64,000 bases of DNA, taken from Tissierella simiarum. GTDB taxonomy: Bacteria; Bacillota; Clostridia; Tissierellales; Tissierellaceae. The notes under the pieces were generated by a model. The model was not told where the DNA came from. It saw nothing but the letters and a program-made list of their open reading frames with translations, and did not search any database. The position numbers were made by a program, and so were the translations under genes. Below are positions 17,724 through 26,919 of the stretch, in pieces; position 1 is the first letter of the stretch, and each line of letters opens with the position of its first letter. The stretch is from contig NZ_JAHLPM010000001.1 in NCBI RefSeq assembly GCF_018917865.1, positions 430,700 to 494,699 of the forward strand. The letters are read 5' to 3'.

Positions 17724-18353
17724 ATGATAAAATATGAAATCCTTAAGAGAATCCATGAAGTTGGAGTTGTTGCAGTAGTAAGAGCAGAAAGCACTGAAAA
17801 AGCTAAAAAAATCGCTTTAGCTTGTATGGATGGCGGAGTAGATTCTATAGAAATTACTTTTACAGTTCCTGGAGCACATAAAGTTATAGAAGATCTAACA
17901 AATGAATTTGGTGATAAACTACTAGTTGGTGCAGGTACAGTTCTTGATAGTGAAACTGCAAGAATTGCTATTTTATCAGGAGCAAAATACATAGTTAGTC
18001 CAGCCTTTGATCTAGAAACGGCTAAATTATGCAACCGATACCAAATACCTTATATGCCAGGATGTATGACTATAAAAGAAATGATAACGGCTATGGAAGC
18101 CGGAGCCGATGTTATCAAAGTATTTCCAGGTAGTGCCTTTGGTCCATCCTTTATTTCCGCAATAAAAGGACCTTTGCCACAAGCATCCTTAATGCCAACA
18201 GGTGGAGTTAGTTTAGACAACGTTGATCAATGGATAAAAAATGGCTGTATAGCCGTTGGTGTAGGTGGCAACTTAACAAAGGGAACTAGTGAAGATATGA
18301 CAAAAGCGGCAAAAGAGTTTGTTAACAAAGTTAGAGAAGCTAGAGGCAAATAG
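17724..18353 (+). CDS. kdgA: 2-keto-3-deoxy-6-phosphogluconate aldolase
   Basis: 209-aa class I aldolase splitting KDPG into pyruvate and glyceraldehyde-3-phosphate. Landmarks are VVRAES, the catalytic glutamate in EITFTVPGA (E43), GAGTVLD, and the Schiff-base lysine K132 in VIKVFPGSAFG. LMPTGGV binds phosphate. The ATG has AGGAGG seven bases upstream. It is first in an operon with kdgK, and the last step of the glucuronate route encoded next door. Confidence 0.95.
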   Translation: MIKYEILKRIHEVGVVAVVRAESTEKAKKIALACMDGGVDSIEITFTVPGAHKVIEDLTNEFGDKLLVGAGTVLDSETARIAILSGAKYIVSPAFDLETAKLCNRYQIPYMPGCMTIKEMITAMEAGADVIKVFPGSAFGPSFISAIKGPLPQASLMPTGGVSLDNVDQWIKNGCIAVGVGGNLTKGTSEDMTKAAKEFVNKVREARGK

Positions 18354-18387
18354 TTTTTAAAATATATTTTAATTAGGAGGGCATAAA

Positions 18388-19410
18388 ATGAAAAAGGTAG
18401 TAACTTTAGGTGAAATAATGCTTAGACTTTCCACTCCTAGATTCGAAAGATTCGTTCAAGCAGAATCCTTTGATGTTGTTTATGGCGGTGGAGAAGCAAA
18501 TGTAGCAGTATCTCTTGCAAATTATGGATTAGACTCATACTTCGTATCAAAATTACCTAAAAATGAAATAGGACAAGCTGCTATCAACCAATTAAGAAGA
18601 TATGGGGTTAATACTGAGTATGTTGAAAGAGGAGGAAACAGAATAGGCATCTACTATTTAGAAAGTGGTGCTTCTATGAGACCTTCAAAAGTTGTTTACG
18701 ATAGAGCCAATTCTTCTATAGCAGAGGCTAGTGTAAATGATTTTGATTTTGATGAAATATTTAAAGATGCAGAATGGTTCCATTTCTCAGGAATTACTCC
18801 TGCTTTAAGTGAAGAAGCTGCTATTCTAACGGAAGAAGCTTTAAAAGCAGCTAAAAAACATGGTGTAACCGTTTCTGTAGACCTTAATTATAGGAAAAAT
18901 CTATGGACTCCAGAAAGAGCTCAAGAAGTAATGACTAATCTAATGAAATATGTAGATGTTTGTATTGGAAATGAAGAAGATGCTGAATTAACACTAGGTT
19001 TCAAACCAGGAAAAACAGACGTAACTACTGGTGAGTTAGAATTAGCTGGATACCAAAATATTTTTAAACAAATGAAAGAAAAATTTGATTTCAAATACGT
19101 TATAAGTTCTTTAAGAGAATCCTATTCAGCTTCTGACAATGGTTGGTCTGCTTGTGCTTATGATGGAAATGAATTCTATCATTCAAGAAAATATGATGTA
19201 AGAATAGTTGACAGAGTAGGCGGAGGAGATTCTTTCGCATCAGGATTTATCTATGGTATATTAAGTGGAAAGAATTTCAAAGATGCTTTAGAATTCGGTG
19301 TAGCTGCATCAGCATTAAAACATACTATCCACGGAGATTTCAATATGGTAACTGTATCCGAAGTTGAAAACCTATTAAAAGGAGACGCTTCTGGTAGAGT
19401 TCAAAGATAA
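18388..19410 (+). CDS. kdgK: 2-keto-3-deoxygluconate kinase (PfkB family)
   Basis: 340-aa ribokinase-fold kinase phosphorylating KDG to KDPG with ATP. The N-terminal substrate motif is GGGEANVAVSLANYG (33-47). The C-terminal anion-hole and catalytic base motif is GGGDSFASGF (278-287, catalytic D281). It lies 34 bp after kdgA with its own AGGAGG. A truncated relic of this gene lies at 8141-8560, so the cluster has been duplicated or rearranged. A 17-bp perfect terminator follows. Confidence 0.95.
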   Translation: MKKVVTLGEIMLRLSTPRFERFVQAESFDVVYGGGEANVAVSLANYGLDSYFVSKLPKNEIGQAAINQLRRYGVNTEYVERGGNRIGIYYLESGASMRPSKVVYDRANSSIAEASVNDFDFDEIFKDAEWFHFSGITPALSEEAAILTEEALKAAKKHGVTVSVDLNYRKNLWTPERAQEVMTNLMKYVDVCIGNEEDAELTLGFKPGKTDVTTGELELAGYQNIFKQMKEKFDFKYVISSLRESYSASDNGWSACAYDGNEFYHSRKYDVRIVDRVGGGDSFASGFIYGILSGKNFKDALEFGVAASALKHTIHGDFNMVTVSEVENLLKGDASGRVQR

Positions 19411-19416
19411 TAAGAT

Positions 19417-19458
19417 AAATGTCCTTTTCTGGTACAAATAAACCAGAAAAGGACATTT
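19417..19458. terminator. Bidirectional terminator between kdgK and the ABC transporter gene
   Basis: Perfect 17-bp arms (AAATGTCCTTTTCTGGT and ACCAGAAAAGGACATTT) with an 8-nt loop. It serves convergent genes ending at 19410 (+) and 19479 (-). Confidence 0.85.
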
Positions 19459-19478
19459 ATTCTTGACTTTAATAAAAA

Positions 19479-21857
19479 TTATTCAGTTCTTAATGCTTCT
19501 ACCGGATCTTTCTTTGCAGCCATCTTGGCAGGAATTGTGCCGCCAATCAACGTAAGTACCACACTGATTGTCACAAGAAGAAGTGCATATAGAGGATCCA
19601 GCTGTGCAACACCAGATAAGCCTGTCATATTTTCTAGGACAATATTCATAGGTATTGTTAATAGGTATGCAATACCTATTCCCATGAGACCAGAACATGC
19701 ACCAATAATAAATGTTTCTGCATTAAACACACGGGTAATATCCTTTTTCCTAGCCCCTAGCGCACGAAGAACACCAATTTCTTTGGTACGCTCCAATACA
19801 GATATATAGGTAATGATCCCAATCATAATCAAAGAAACGATTAGAGAAATTGAAGCAAAAGCTATAAGAACCAGCGTAATTGCATCCATAATACCACTTG
19901 TCATATTGGTCATTGAACTTGCAAGGTCTGTATAGATAACAGTATCTTCTTCAGCTTTACCATTATTATACTCATCTAAATAGGATAAAACAGCTTCTTT
20001 GGATTCAAAGTCAGATGCATATAAATAAACCATAAATGGAGTTGCATCTCCGCCCAAATAGGAAAGGAAAGTAGATTTTGATGTGTCATCCAATTTTTCC
20101 ATTGTTATAACATTATGATCAGCATCTTTTTGAGCTTTTACAATTTCTGAATCCTTTTCAATTTCTAAAATATGCTGTACCAAGTTGTCGCTGTATGCGA
20201 TTCCATTGCCTAAAATTCCAAGGGAAACATCTGGTTTCAGACGAACAATACCGGAAATTTTTAAAGTAATGCTGTTTGTTGAATCATACATAGCCTTATA
20301 ATCAGATCTAGGCAAGAAATTTCCCATCTCTGTTTTTTGATAGTAATCATTGTTGGTTATCAGCTTAAACTCAGTTCCGACAATATCTGCAAATTTAACG
20401 CTGTCAATATTATCCGTATCAAATCCTAGATTTTTCAGTACAGTATAATCTACCTGATTCTTATTGTCTATGACTAAGACTAAATCAGTTTCCTCAGTCG
20501 GATAACTGCCGGCAAGTACATCATAGTTTTTCTCTAAATAAGACTGTTCTGAGTCATCCAATACTTCAGGATAAGAAGCAAGTCCTACTCCATTCATGCT
20601 GGACATATTAGCCATACCCTGCATATTCGTTTGATCGCTTCCTCCACCTGTATTAAGGCCTACTGCAACAGAAGCTGGAACTACATTACCATCTGTTTCT
20701 CGAAGCAAGTTCATACCCAACATTCGAGTATATCCGATACTTTTACAAATTATAGGGTCAATCTTATTTACATATTCAAGATATTCATCTGTAAGTTTAT
20801 TGGTATGAGTAATCTTGTTTTCAGCAGAATCATAAAGATAAACTTCATCGGAATCTGTATATTCCCTATCTCCAGATATAGGTGATTGCATCTGTCCCCT
20901 CATTTCTTGCATAGATTCTGCATCCATACTCATTGCAGACTGAGAAATAATGACAGGAAATTCAGACAAAGCATCACTCTGGAATTGGTCAATCTGAACC
21001 TGAAATCCAGAAGAAAGGCTCAAAATCAATGCAATTCCAATAATACCAATACTGGCAGCAAAAGCAGTTAATGCCGTTCTCCATTTTTTCGTTGCAATAT
21101 TTTTTCCAGATACTTTCAAGGCAGTGAAAAAACTCATACTAGTTTTCTTTAACTGATATCCAGTCTCTTCCTTAATAACTTGATAAGGATTGCTGTCATG
21201 AGTTACCTCGCCATCTTTGAAATTGACAATACGATCTGCATATTTTTCCGCAAGCTCCGGGTTATGGGTAACCATGATAACAAGCTTATCATCAGCAATT
21301 TCCTTAATTAAATCCATGATTTGCTCACTGGTTGCCGAATCTAATGCACCTGTAGGCTCATCTGCCAAAATAATATCTGGATCGTTGGCAAGAGCTCGGG
21401 CAATAGCAACTCTCTGCATCTGTCCGCCAGAAAGCTGATTTGGCTTTTTATATATATGCTCCTTTAGTCCCACTCTTTCAAGGACCTCAAGTGCTTTTTT
21501 ATTCTTCTCAGCAGATGACACACCACTTAGTGTCATACCCATTTCTACATTGTCAAGAATACTCAAATGAGAAATCAAATTATAACTTTGAAAAATAAAT
21601 CCAACACTGTTATTACGGTAAGCATCCCATTCGCCATCTTTAAAGTCTTTGGTAGATTTTCCATTGATAATTAAATCACCACTATCATATTGGTCCAAAC
21701 CTCCAATAACATTTAGGCAGGTGGTTTTACCCGATCCGCTCTGCCCTAAAATAGCAACAAATTCATTTTTTCTGAAATTCAGATTAATGCCGTTCAAAGC
21801 AACTTGGGTAAAGTCGCCGGTTGTGTAGCTTTTAGTAATTTCTTTTAATTGTAGCAT
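19479..21857 (-). CDS. ABC transporter, fused ATPase and FtsX-like permease
   Basis: 792 aa. The N-terminal ATPase has Walker A GQSGSGKTT (38-46), signature LSGGQ (142-146), Walker B ILADEPTG (163-170) and H-loop MVTHN. A MacB-type permease follows: first helix near 255-285, a large extracytoplasmic domain of about 370 residues, then three helices and the FtsX motif LERTKEIGVLRALGA. Such fusions usually export or sense peptides, lipids or antimicrobials. It diverges from a two-component system (22039-23737), a common sensory pairing. Base composition is less AT-rich than its neighbours, suggesting transfer. Substrate unknown. Confidence 0.9.
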   Translation of the reverse strand: MLQLKEITKSYTTGDFTQVALNGINLNFRKNEFVAILGQSGSGKTTCLNVIGGLDQYDSGDLIINGKSTKDFKDGEWDAYRNNSVGFIFQSYNLISHLSILDNVEMGMTLSGVSSAEKNKKALEVLERVGLKEHIYKKPNQLSGGQMQRVAIARALANDPDIILADEPTGALDSATSEQIMDLIKEIADDKLVIMVTHNPELAEKYADRIVNFKDGEVTHDSNPYQVIKEETGYQLKKTSMSFFTALKVSGKNIATKKWRTALTAFAASIGIIGIALILSLSSGFQVQIDQFQSDALSEFPVIISQSAMSMDAESMQEMRGQMQSPISGDREYTDSDEVYLYDSAENKITHTNKLTDEYLEYVNKIDPIICKSIGYTRMLGMNLLRETDGNVVPASVAVGLNTGGGSDQTNMQGMANMSSMNGVGLASYPEVLDDSEQSYLEKNYDVLAGSYPTEETDLVLVIDNKNQVDYTVLKNLGFDTDNIDSVKFADIVGTEFKLITNNDYYQKTEMGNFLPRSDYKAMYDSTNSITLKISGIVRLKPDVSLGILGNGIAYSDNLVQHILEIEKDSEIVKAQKDADHNVITMEKLDDTSKSTFLSYLGGDATPFMVYLYASDFESKEAVLSYLDEYNNGKAEEDTVIYTDLASSMTNMTSGIMDAITLVLIAFASISLIVSLIMIGIITYISVLERTKEIGVLRALGARKKDITRVFNAETFIIGACSGLMGIGIAYLLTIPMNIVLENMTGLSGVAQLDPLYALLLVTISVVLTLIGGTIPAKMAAKKDPVEALRTE

Positions 21858-22038
21858 AGCAGCGCCTCCTTCGATGTTTTTTTGCTACGCTATAAAGATT
21901 ACTACATAAATATTAACTGAATATAAACTAAAAAATATGGGGTATGCTATTTCTATCTACGTGTTCATGTTCAGTTGATGTTATTATTATATATTGATAA
22001 AATAAAAGTTGTAAATCACGCCTATGGAGGTTTCTGAA

Positions 22039-22722
22039 ATGTTTAATATATTAGTTGTAGATGATAATGAAAATACACGTAAACTTATGAAAAATATTTT
22101 GTCACAAAATGGCTATACACCAATTTTGGCGAAAGATGGCTTAGAATCGCTGGAAGCCCTCGACAAAAATCATGTTGATCTAATCCTTCTCGATGTTATG
22201 ATGCCAAATATGAATGGATTTGAACTTACGCAACTATTAAGGGATACAGGCTATACCCTTCCTATCTTGATGGTAACGGCGAAAGAAGCCTTTGCCGATA
22301 AGAAAATTGGATTTCTCTCTGGAACAGATGATTATATGGTGAAACCAGTGAACGAAGAAGAAATGCTATTAAGAATTTCTGCACTGTTAAGGAGAGCGAA
22401 GATTGCAAACGAACATAGGCTAACTGTAGGTGAAACAATTTTAGACTATGATTCTCTTACTGTTACAAAAAACGGTTATTCAGAGGAATTACCAAAAAAA
22501 GAATTTATGCTTTTATTCAAACTGCTGTCATTCCAAAATAAGATCCTAACAAGACGACAGCTAATGGATGAAATCTGGGATATGGACAGTGATACAGATG
22601 AACGTACTGTAGATGTTCACATTAACCGTTTACGGGAAAGATTCAAAACAAATCATGACTTCGAAATCATTACGGTTCGTGGTCTTGGATATAAGGCGGT
22701 AAAAAAAGATGAAAAGAATTAG
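22039..22722 (+). CDS. Response regulator, OmpR/PhoB type
   Basis: 227 aa. The frame opens at ATG 22024, but that codon lies inside the GGAGG region. ATG 22039, eight bases after GGAGG, gives MFNILVVDDN and is preferred. The receiver domain has the acidic pair DD (8-9), phospho-acceptor D52 in LLDVMMPNMNG, and conserved T and K in MVTAKEA and YMVKPVN. A winged-helix output domain follows, with DERTVDVHINRLRERF and VRGLGYK. The histidine kinase starts inside its end. It probably controls the divergent ABC gene. Confidence 0.92.
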   Translation: MFNILVVDDNENTRKLMKNILSQNGYTPILAKDGLESLEALDKNHVDLILLDVMMPNMNGFELTQLLRDTGYTLPILMVTAKEAFADKKIGFLSGTDDYMVKPVNEEEMLLRISALLRRAKIANEHRLTVGETILDYDSLTVTKNGYSEELPKKEFMLLFKLLSFQNKILTRRQLMDEIWDMDSDTDERTVDVHINRLRERFKTNHDFEIITVRGLGYKAVKKDEKN

Positions 22723-23737
22723 AAAGTTGAACATTATATTTGTAATTGTGGTCTTTCTCATTATGGTGTCCTCTTGGTTAATATCTGGATTAATGCTGCT
22801 GTCCCTGTACAAATTTAATCTTTTAGAAAGCCGCCGAATGGCACCAGCAGTTATGTTTTTTATAATATGTTTTATTAGTATTATTTTTGGCACTATTATG
22901 TCTTATGTTACAGGAAAACATGTATTAAAGCCTTTGAATGAATTAATCGCCGCAACAAAAGAAGTAGCAAAAGGAAATTATAATATACAGGTTTCAAATT
23001 TAAACATGGACAACGAATTGGGAGATTTAATTCAAAACTTTAATGATATGTCACTTGAGCTTTCTGGTGTCGAAATGATGCATCGAGACTTTATAAACAA
23101 TTTCTCTCACGAATTCAAAACTCCTATTGTTTCAATCCGGGGTTTTGCTAAGCAGCTTCAGAATTCTTCCCTTACCAACGATGAGATAAAAGAATACACA
23201 GATATTATTATCAAAGAATCGGAGCGCTTAACGAATATGTCTTCAAACATTTTACTTCTTACCAAATTGGAAAATCAAAATATTATATCAAACAAAGTTA
23301 AATTTTCTCTGGATGAACAGTTGCGGCATTGTATTCTATTATTAGAGAAAGAATGGGAAGCTAAAAACATAGAATTACATCTCACATTGAATCCTATAGA
23401 TTATTACGGCGATGAAGAAATGCTGATGCATGTATGGCTGAATCTCATTGGAAATGCAATTAAATATAGCTATGAAAACGGAAAAATCGAAGTAACGTGC
23501 TATGAAACAGGAAATGATGTCAAAGTCAAAATTAAAGATAACGGTATTGGAATGACAGATGAAATGATAGAGCATGCATTTGATAAATTTTATCAAGGAG
23601 ATTTGGCACATAAAACTGATGGACATGGATTAGGACTTTCTATTGTAAAACGCATTATTGATTTATGTGGTGGTAAAATAACAGTAAAAAGCAAGGAATA
23701 CAATGGATCTACTTTTATTGTCCGACTTAGTCGATAA
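22709..23737 (+). CDS. Sensor histidine kinase with HAMP domain
   Basis: 342 aa, overlapping the response regulator by 14 bases. Two N-terminal helices (about 9-33 and 46-67) flank a very short extracytoplasmic loop, so ligand sensing probably depends on the ABC partner. HAMP follows at 68-120. The H-box is FSHEFKTPI with phospho-histidine H134. The ATPase has N-box LWLNLIGNAIKYS, DNGIGM and GHGLGLSIVKRI. The layout with a divergent FtsX-type ABC protein resembles peptide-antibiotic response modules. Confidence 0.92.
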   Translation: MKRIRKLNIIFVIVVFLIMVSSWLISGLMLLSLYKFNLLESRRMAPAVMFFIICFISIIFGTIMSYVTGKHVLKPLNELIAATKEVAKGNYNIQVSNLNMDNELGDLIQNFNDMSLELSGVEMMHRDFINNFSHEFKTPIVSIRGFAKQLQNSSLTNDEIKEYTDIIIKESERLTNMSSNILLLTKLENQNIISNKVKFSLDEQLRHCILLLEKEWEAKNIELHLTLNPIDYYGDEEMLMHVWLNLIGNAIKYSYENGKIEVTCYETGNDVKVKIKDNGIGMTDEMIEHAFDKFYQGDLAHKTDGHGLGLSIVKRIIDLCGGKITVKSKEYNGSTFIVRLSR

Positions 23738-23767
23738 TCCGATAAATATAAAAAATGAATTAAAATA

Positions 23768-23801
23768 CCCGACAGTTAACTACTTATAACTAACTGTCGG
23801 G
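23768..23801 (+). terminator. Terminator of the two-component operon
   Basis: CCCGACAGTTA and TAACTGTCGGG, perfect 11-bp arms, followed by TTTGTTATTT. Confidence 0.85.
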
Positions 23802-23908
23802 TTTGTTATTTATGCTTAAATTATCTCATTCAGTACAATTTCTTCAACGCAATTTAGGATGTTTTCACCATTCTAGCCCACTGCATTTGATTTTCTTTCT
23901 TTAGTGGA

Positions 23909-24073
23909 CTATTTTTCAACATTATCCTCAGGCGAATCAATTCTTTTATTATTTATCATATCTTCATTATCTATTACACCAATCTCACCAGCAAGTTCAT
24001 AATTCATGGCTTTAAAAAAGTTTTTATCAATTTTTTCTTTAGATTGTTTCTCTTTAGATTGCTTTTCTTTCAC
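23909..24073 (-). CDS. Small conserved-looking protein of unknown function
   Basis: 54 aa from a GTG at 24073 preceded by GAGGTG at a good distance; the longer open frame to 24121 has no ribosome site. The sequence starts with a duplicated KEKQS element, then has FKAMNYELAGEIGVIDNEDM and an acidic tail. The ELAGEIG core loosely recalls small acid-soluble spore proteins, but I would not assign it. A truncated copy lies at 8619-8708, in both places downstream of an Rpn remnant. Confidence 0.5.
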   Translation of the reverse strand: MKEKQSKEKQSKEKIDKNFFKAMNYELAGEIGVIDNEDMINNKRIDSPEDNVEK

Positions 24074-24160
24074 TATTATCACCTCATATGTATTTTTTGT
24101 ATAATCAATCTTTACATACAAGGTAATTTAAGGGAGTGTTTTAAAATAATAATATAGCTG

Positions 24161-24252
24161 CTAATTAATACTTCCTTCTATTATTTTTGTTTAAAATAGT
24201 AAACAATACTCTGAATTGAGCTTCGTCTTTTACCTACATACATCTGTATTTC
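24161..24252 (-). pseudogene. Remnant of a second Rpn-family gene
   Basis: Two short pieces survive. The C-terminal codons plus downstream DNA (24161-24182) match 8795-8815. A middle piece (about 24195-24252) matches 9240-9300 around the DEEIKGEAQLRILLTIFR region. Everything between is deleted. The 3' end of murJ reads into it. Confidence 0.7.
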
Positions 24253-25762
24253 TCTTTAGCTTCTTCTTTACTGCATTTATCATAGTATCCACTTCTTCTA
24301 TCTTCATAAAGTAGATAATGATGAAATATACTACTGCACCTATACCAATTGAAATTATTAAGGATAAATTAGCACTTATATATTTAAGTAGAATAGTATA
24401 GGATAGCTTAGCTATTACTCCCATGACCAATGAAGCACATAAAATTTTTATAGAGGAAATAGTTATGTTTTTCATACCAAATGAGCCTATTTTCTTTCTA
24501 AAGCTTATGAATAATAGTACTGTACAGAATATAGCTGATATACTTGTTGCTAAGGCAAGTCCACCTATGCCCATATATTTTGAAAGTATTATATTTAAAA
24601 CAATATTCATAACCATAGCAATGGCAGCATTAATCATAGGAGTCTTAGTATCTTGTAGAGAGTAAAAAGCTCTTGATAATATTTCTCTTAACCCGAAACC
24701 GACCATACCAATTGAATAATAAAACAAAGCAACAGAAGTCATTGATATAGCTTGAGGATCGAATGCTCCCCTACCAAATAGCAGTTTAACTACTGGTTCT
24801 GCAAATATCATAGCTCCTACTGTAGCTGGTATAACTAAAAGATTTATTGAATTTATAGCTTCTGACACTGATTTTTTAAGCCCGCTTACATTATTTTCCG
24901 CAGCCATTTTAGATATCATAGGATACATAGCAGTTGCTATTGAAGAAACAAACAATCCTTGCACAAAACCATTTAATCTATTAGCATAGTTAAGTGCAGA
25001 TATACCACCCACTGCAATACTAGAAGCCAGCGTTCTATCAATTAGTACATTTATCTGATTTACTGATACTCCAATTATAACTGGTAATGCTATATATGCC
25101 ATATTCTTAATATGCTTATCTTTTATATCCAATATAAATTTATATCTATATCCTTTTTTATGTATAAAAGGTATTAGTAACATCAGCTGTGAAGCTGCAG
25201 CTACAATACTTCCTATAGATAACACTGTAATATTTGTAGTTGAACTTAAAAATATAGATAGTATTATAAAGAAGTTCATTGGAAACCCAATCAATGCCGG
25301 TATTACATAATTCCCTTTCATTTGAAGAAATCCATTAAAAATATATATAAGCCCTGTAAAGTATATTCCCAATAAACTTATCTTTGTAAACTTAACTGCT
25401 AAAGCTAAAGTTTCTCCTTCAAATCCTAGTGCAAATATCTTTACTATTTGATCTGTAAATAAAAGCCCAAAGATAATCATAATTGTACATATAATTATCA
25501 ATATATTTACAAGATTATTAGTATACCTATTTCCTTCTTTCTCTCCATACTCCTGTTCTATCTTACTATACATAGGTATATATCCTGTAGATATACCAGT
25601 TCCGATAAAGGAAAATATTACAGTTGGAATCGTTAAAGATATTAAATAGGCATCAGATATACTTGATGCTCCATAGAAATATGAAAGAGTTATATCCCTA
25701 GCAAAACCAAATACTTTTGAAATTATTGTTATTAACATTAAAAGAATTGCTGTTTTTTTCAT
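24230..25762 (-). CDS. murJ: Lipid II flippase MurJ/MviN family
   Basis: 510 aa with about 14 membrane helices. It begins MKKTAILLMLITIISKVFGFARDITLSYF in the manner of MurJ (arginine and acidic residue in helix 1; excerpt spans 29 residues, key residues R22 and D23) and contains GLREILSRAFYSLQDTKTP, a family landmark. It moves lipid-linked precursors across the membrane. In a polysaccharide locus it may serve peptidoglycan or the local glycan. The last residues (about RNTDVCR) are encoded by the Rpn remnant, so the native C-terminus was replaced. The decayed paralogue at 26920-28382 shows the likely original ending. Confidence 0.9.
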   Translation of the reverse strand: MKKTAILLMLITIISKVFGFARDITLSYFYGASSISDAYLISLTIPTVIFSFIGTGISTGYIPMYSKIEQEYGEKEGNRYTNNLVNILIIICTIMIIFGLLFTDQIVKIFALGFEGETLALAVKFTKISLLGIYFTGLIYIFNGFLQMKGNYVIPALIGFPMNFFIILSIFLSSTTNITVLSIGSIVAAASQLMLLIPFIHKKGYRYKFILDIKDKHIKNMAYIALPVIIGVSVNQINVLIDRTLASSIAVGGISALNYANRLNGFVQGLFVSSIATAMYPMISKMAAENNVSGLKKSVSEAINSINLLVIPATVGAMIFAEPVVKLLFGRGAFDPQAISMTSVALFYYSIGMVGFGLREILSRAFYSLQDTKTPMINAAIAMVMNIVLNIILSKYMGIGGLALATSISAIFCTVLLFISFRKKIGSFGMKNITISSIKILCASLVMGVIAKLSYTILLKYISANLSLIISIGIGAVVYFIIIYFMKIEEVDTMINAVKKKLKRNTDVCR

Positions 25763-25793
25763 TTATGATTCATACTCCATTTTTTCTATATTT

Positions 25794-26876
25794 CTATTCT
25801 TCTTTAGAAATTGCAGCTTCATCAAGAACAATATTTTTTAATTCTTTCCCAAATACAGTTGTTCTATCCTCATATCCATTTGGATTATTAGCTTGCCATC
25901 TCCATGCATCTCGGCACATATCATCAAGACTTTTTTCTGCTTTCCAACCTAATTCTTTAAGTGCTTTTGTAGGATTTGCATAACATTTAGCAATATCACC
26001 TGGTCTTCTATCTGCAATAATATATGGTATTCTTTTTCCTGTAACTCTTTCAAAACTATTGACTACATCAAGTACACTATAGCCTATACCAGTACCAAGA
26101 TTATATGTATTAATTCCTGTAGTTTCCATAATTCTTTCAAGTGCTTTTAAGTGTCCTTTTGCTAAATCTACCACATGAATATAATCTCTAACTCCAGTTC
26201 CATCATGTGTATCATAATCATTTCCAAAAACATATAGTTTTTCTTTTTTGCCGACAGCTACTTGAGTTATATAAGGCATTAAATTATTGGGTATTCCATT
26301 TGGGTTTTCGCCAATCTTACCACTTTCATGAGCTCCAATAGGATTAAAATATCTAAGTAAAGATATACTCCATTCTCTGTCAGAAATAAATACATCTTTT
26401 AAAATCTGCTCTATCATAAGCTTAGTCCAACCATAAGGACTAGTAGCACTAAGGGGTAAATTTTCTGTTAACGGTGATTTATTATTCTTACCATATACAG
26501 CCGCAGATGAACTAAATACCATTTTCTTTACATTATATTTCGCCATAACTTCACAAAGTATTAATGTTCCAGTAATATTATTATGATAATAGTCAATAGG
26601 AATTTCTACTGACTCTCCTACTGATTTAAATCCTGCAAAATGAATTACTGTTTCAATTTTGTTCTCTTTAAATATCTCTTCAAGTCTTTCTTTATCTAAA
26701 ACATCAGCATTATAAAATTTTAATGATTTTCCTGTTATTTCTTGTATACGATTTAAGGATTCAGGTTTACTATTGGAAAAGTTGTCTAATACAACAACAT
26801 CATAGCACGTATTTAACAACTCTACACAAATATGACTTCCAATATAACCTATACCCCCTGTTATTAATATAGTCAT
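25794..26876 (-). CDS. galE: UDP-glucose 4-epimerase
   Basis: Interconverts UDP-glucose and UDP-galactose (or the GlcNAc forms) for surface glycan synthesis. The NAD motif GGIGYIG is at 7-13, serine cluster SSS at 122-124 and the YxxxK pair is Y148/K152. NLGTGIGYSVLDVV and DRRPGDIAKCYANP are typical of GalE. At 360 aa it is about 20 residues longer than usual, with an extra charged C-terminal tail (TTVFGKELKNIVLDEAA). It lies between a live and a dead murJ. Confidence 0.93.
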   Translation of the reverse strand: MTILITGGIGYIGSHICVELLNTCYDVVVLDNFSNSKPESLNRIQEITGKSLKFYNADVLDKERLEEIFKENKIETVIHFAGFKSVGESVEIPIDYYHNNITGTLILCEVMAKYNVKKMVFSSSAAVYGKNNKSPLTENLPLSATSPYGWTKLMIEQILKDVFISDREWSISLLRYFNPIGAHESGKIGENPNGIPNNLMPYITQVAVGKKEKLYVFGNDYDTHDGTGVRDYIHVVDLAKGHLKALERIMETTGINTYNLGTGIGYSVLDVVNSFERVTGKRIPYIIADRRPGDIAKCYANPTKALKELGWKAEKSLDDMCRDAWRWQANNPNGYEDRTTVFGKELKNIVLDEAAISKEE

Positions 26877-26919
26877 ATGTAATTGTCCTCCATTTAAAAA
26901 TACTCTATTTTATGCATTT

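Noticed and set aside
17678..18034. 118-codon frame antisense to kdgA
   Set aside because: It overlaps a clear aldolase with catalytic residues and has a composition typical of a shadow frame.
23802..23908. Possible gene or IS end after the two-component terminator
   Set aside because: No open frame, inverted end or target-site duplication that I could establish.
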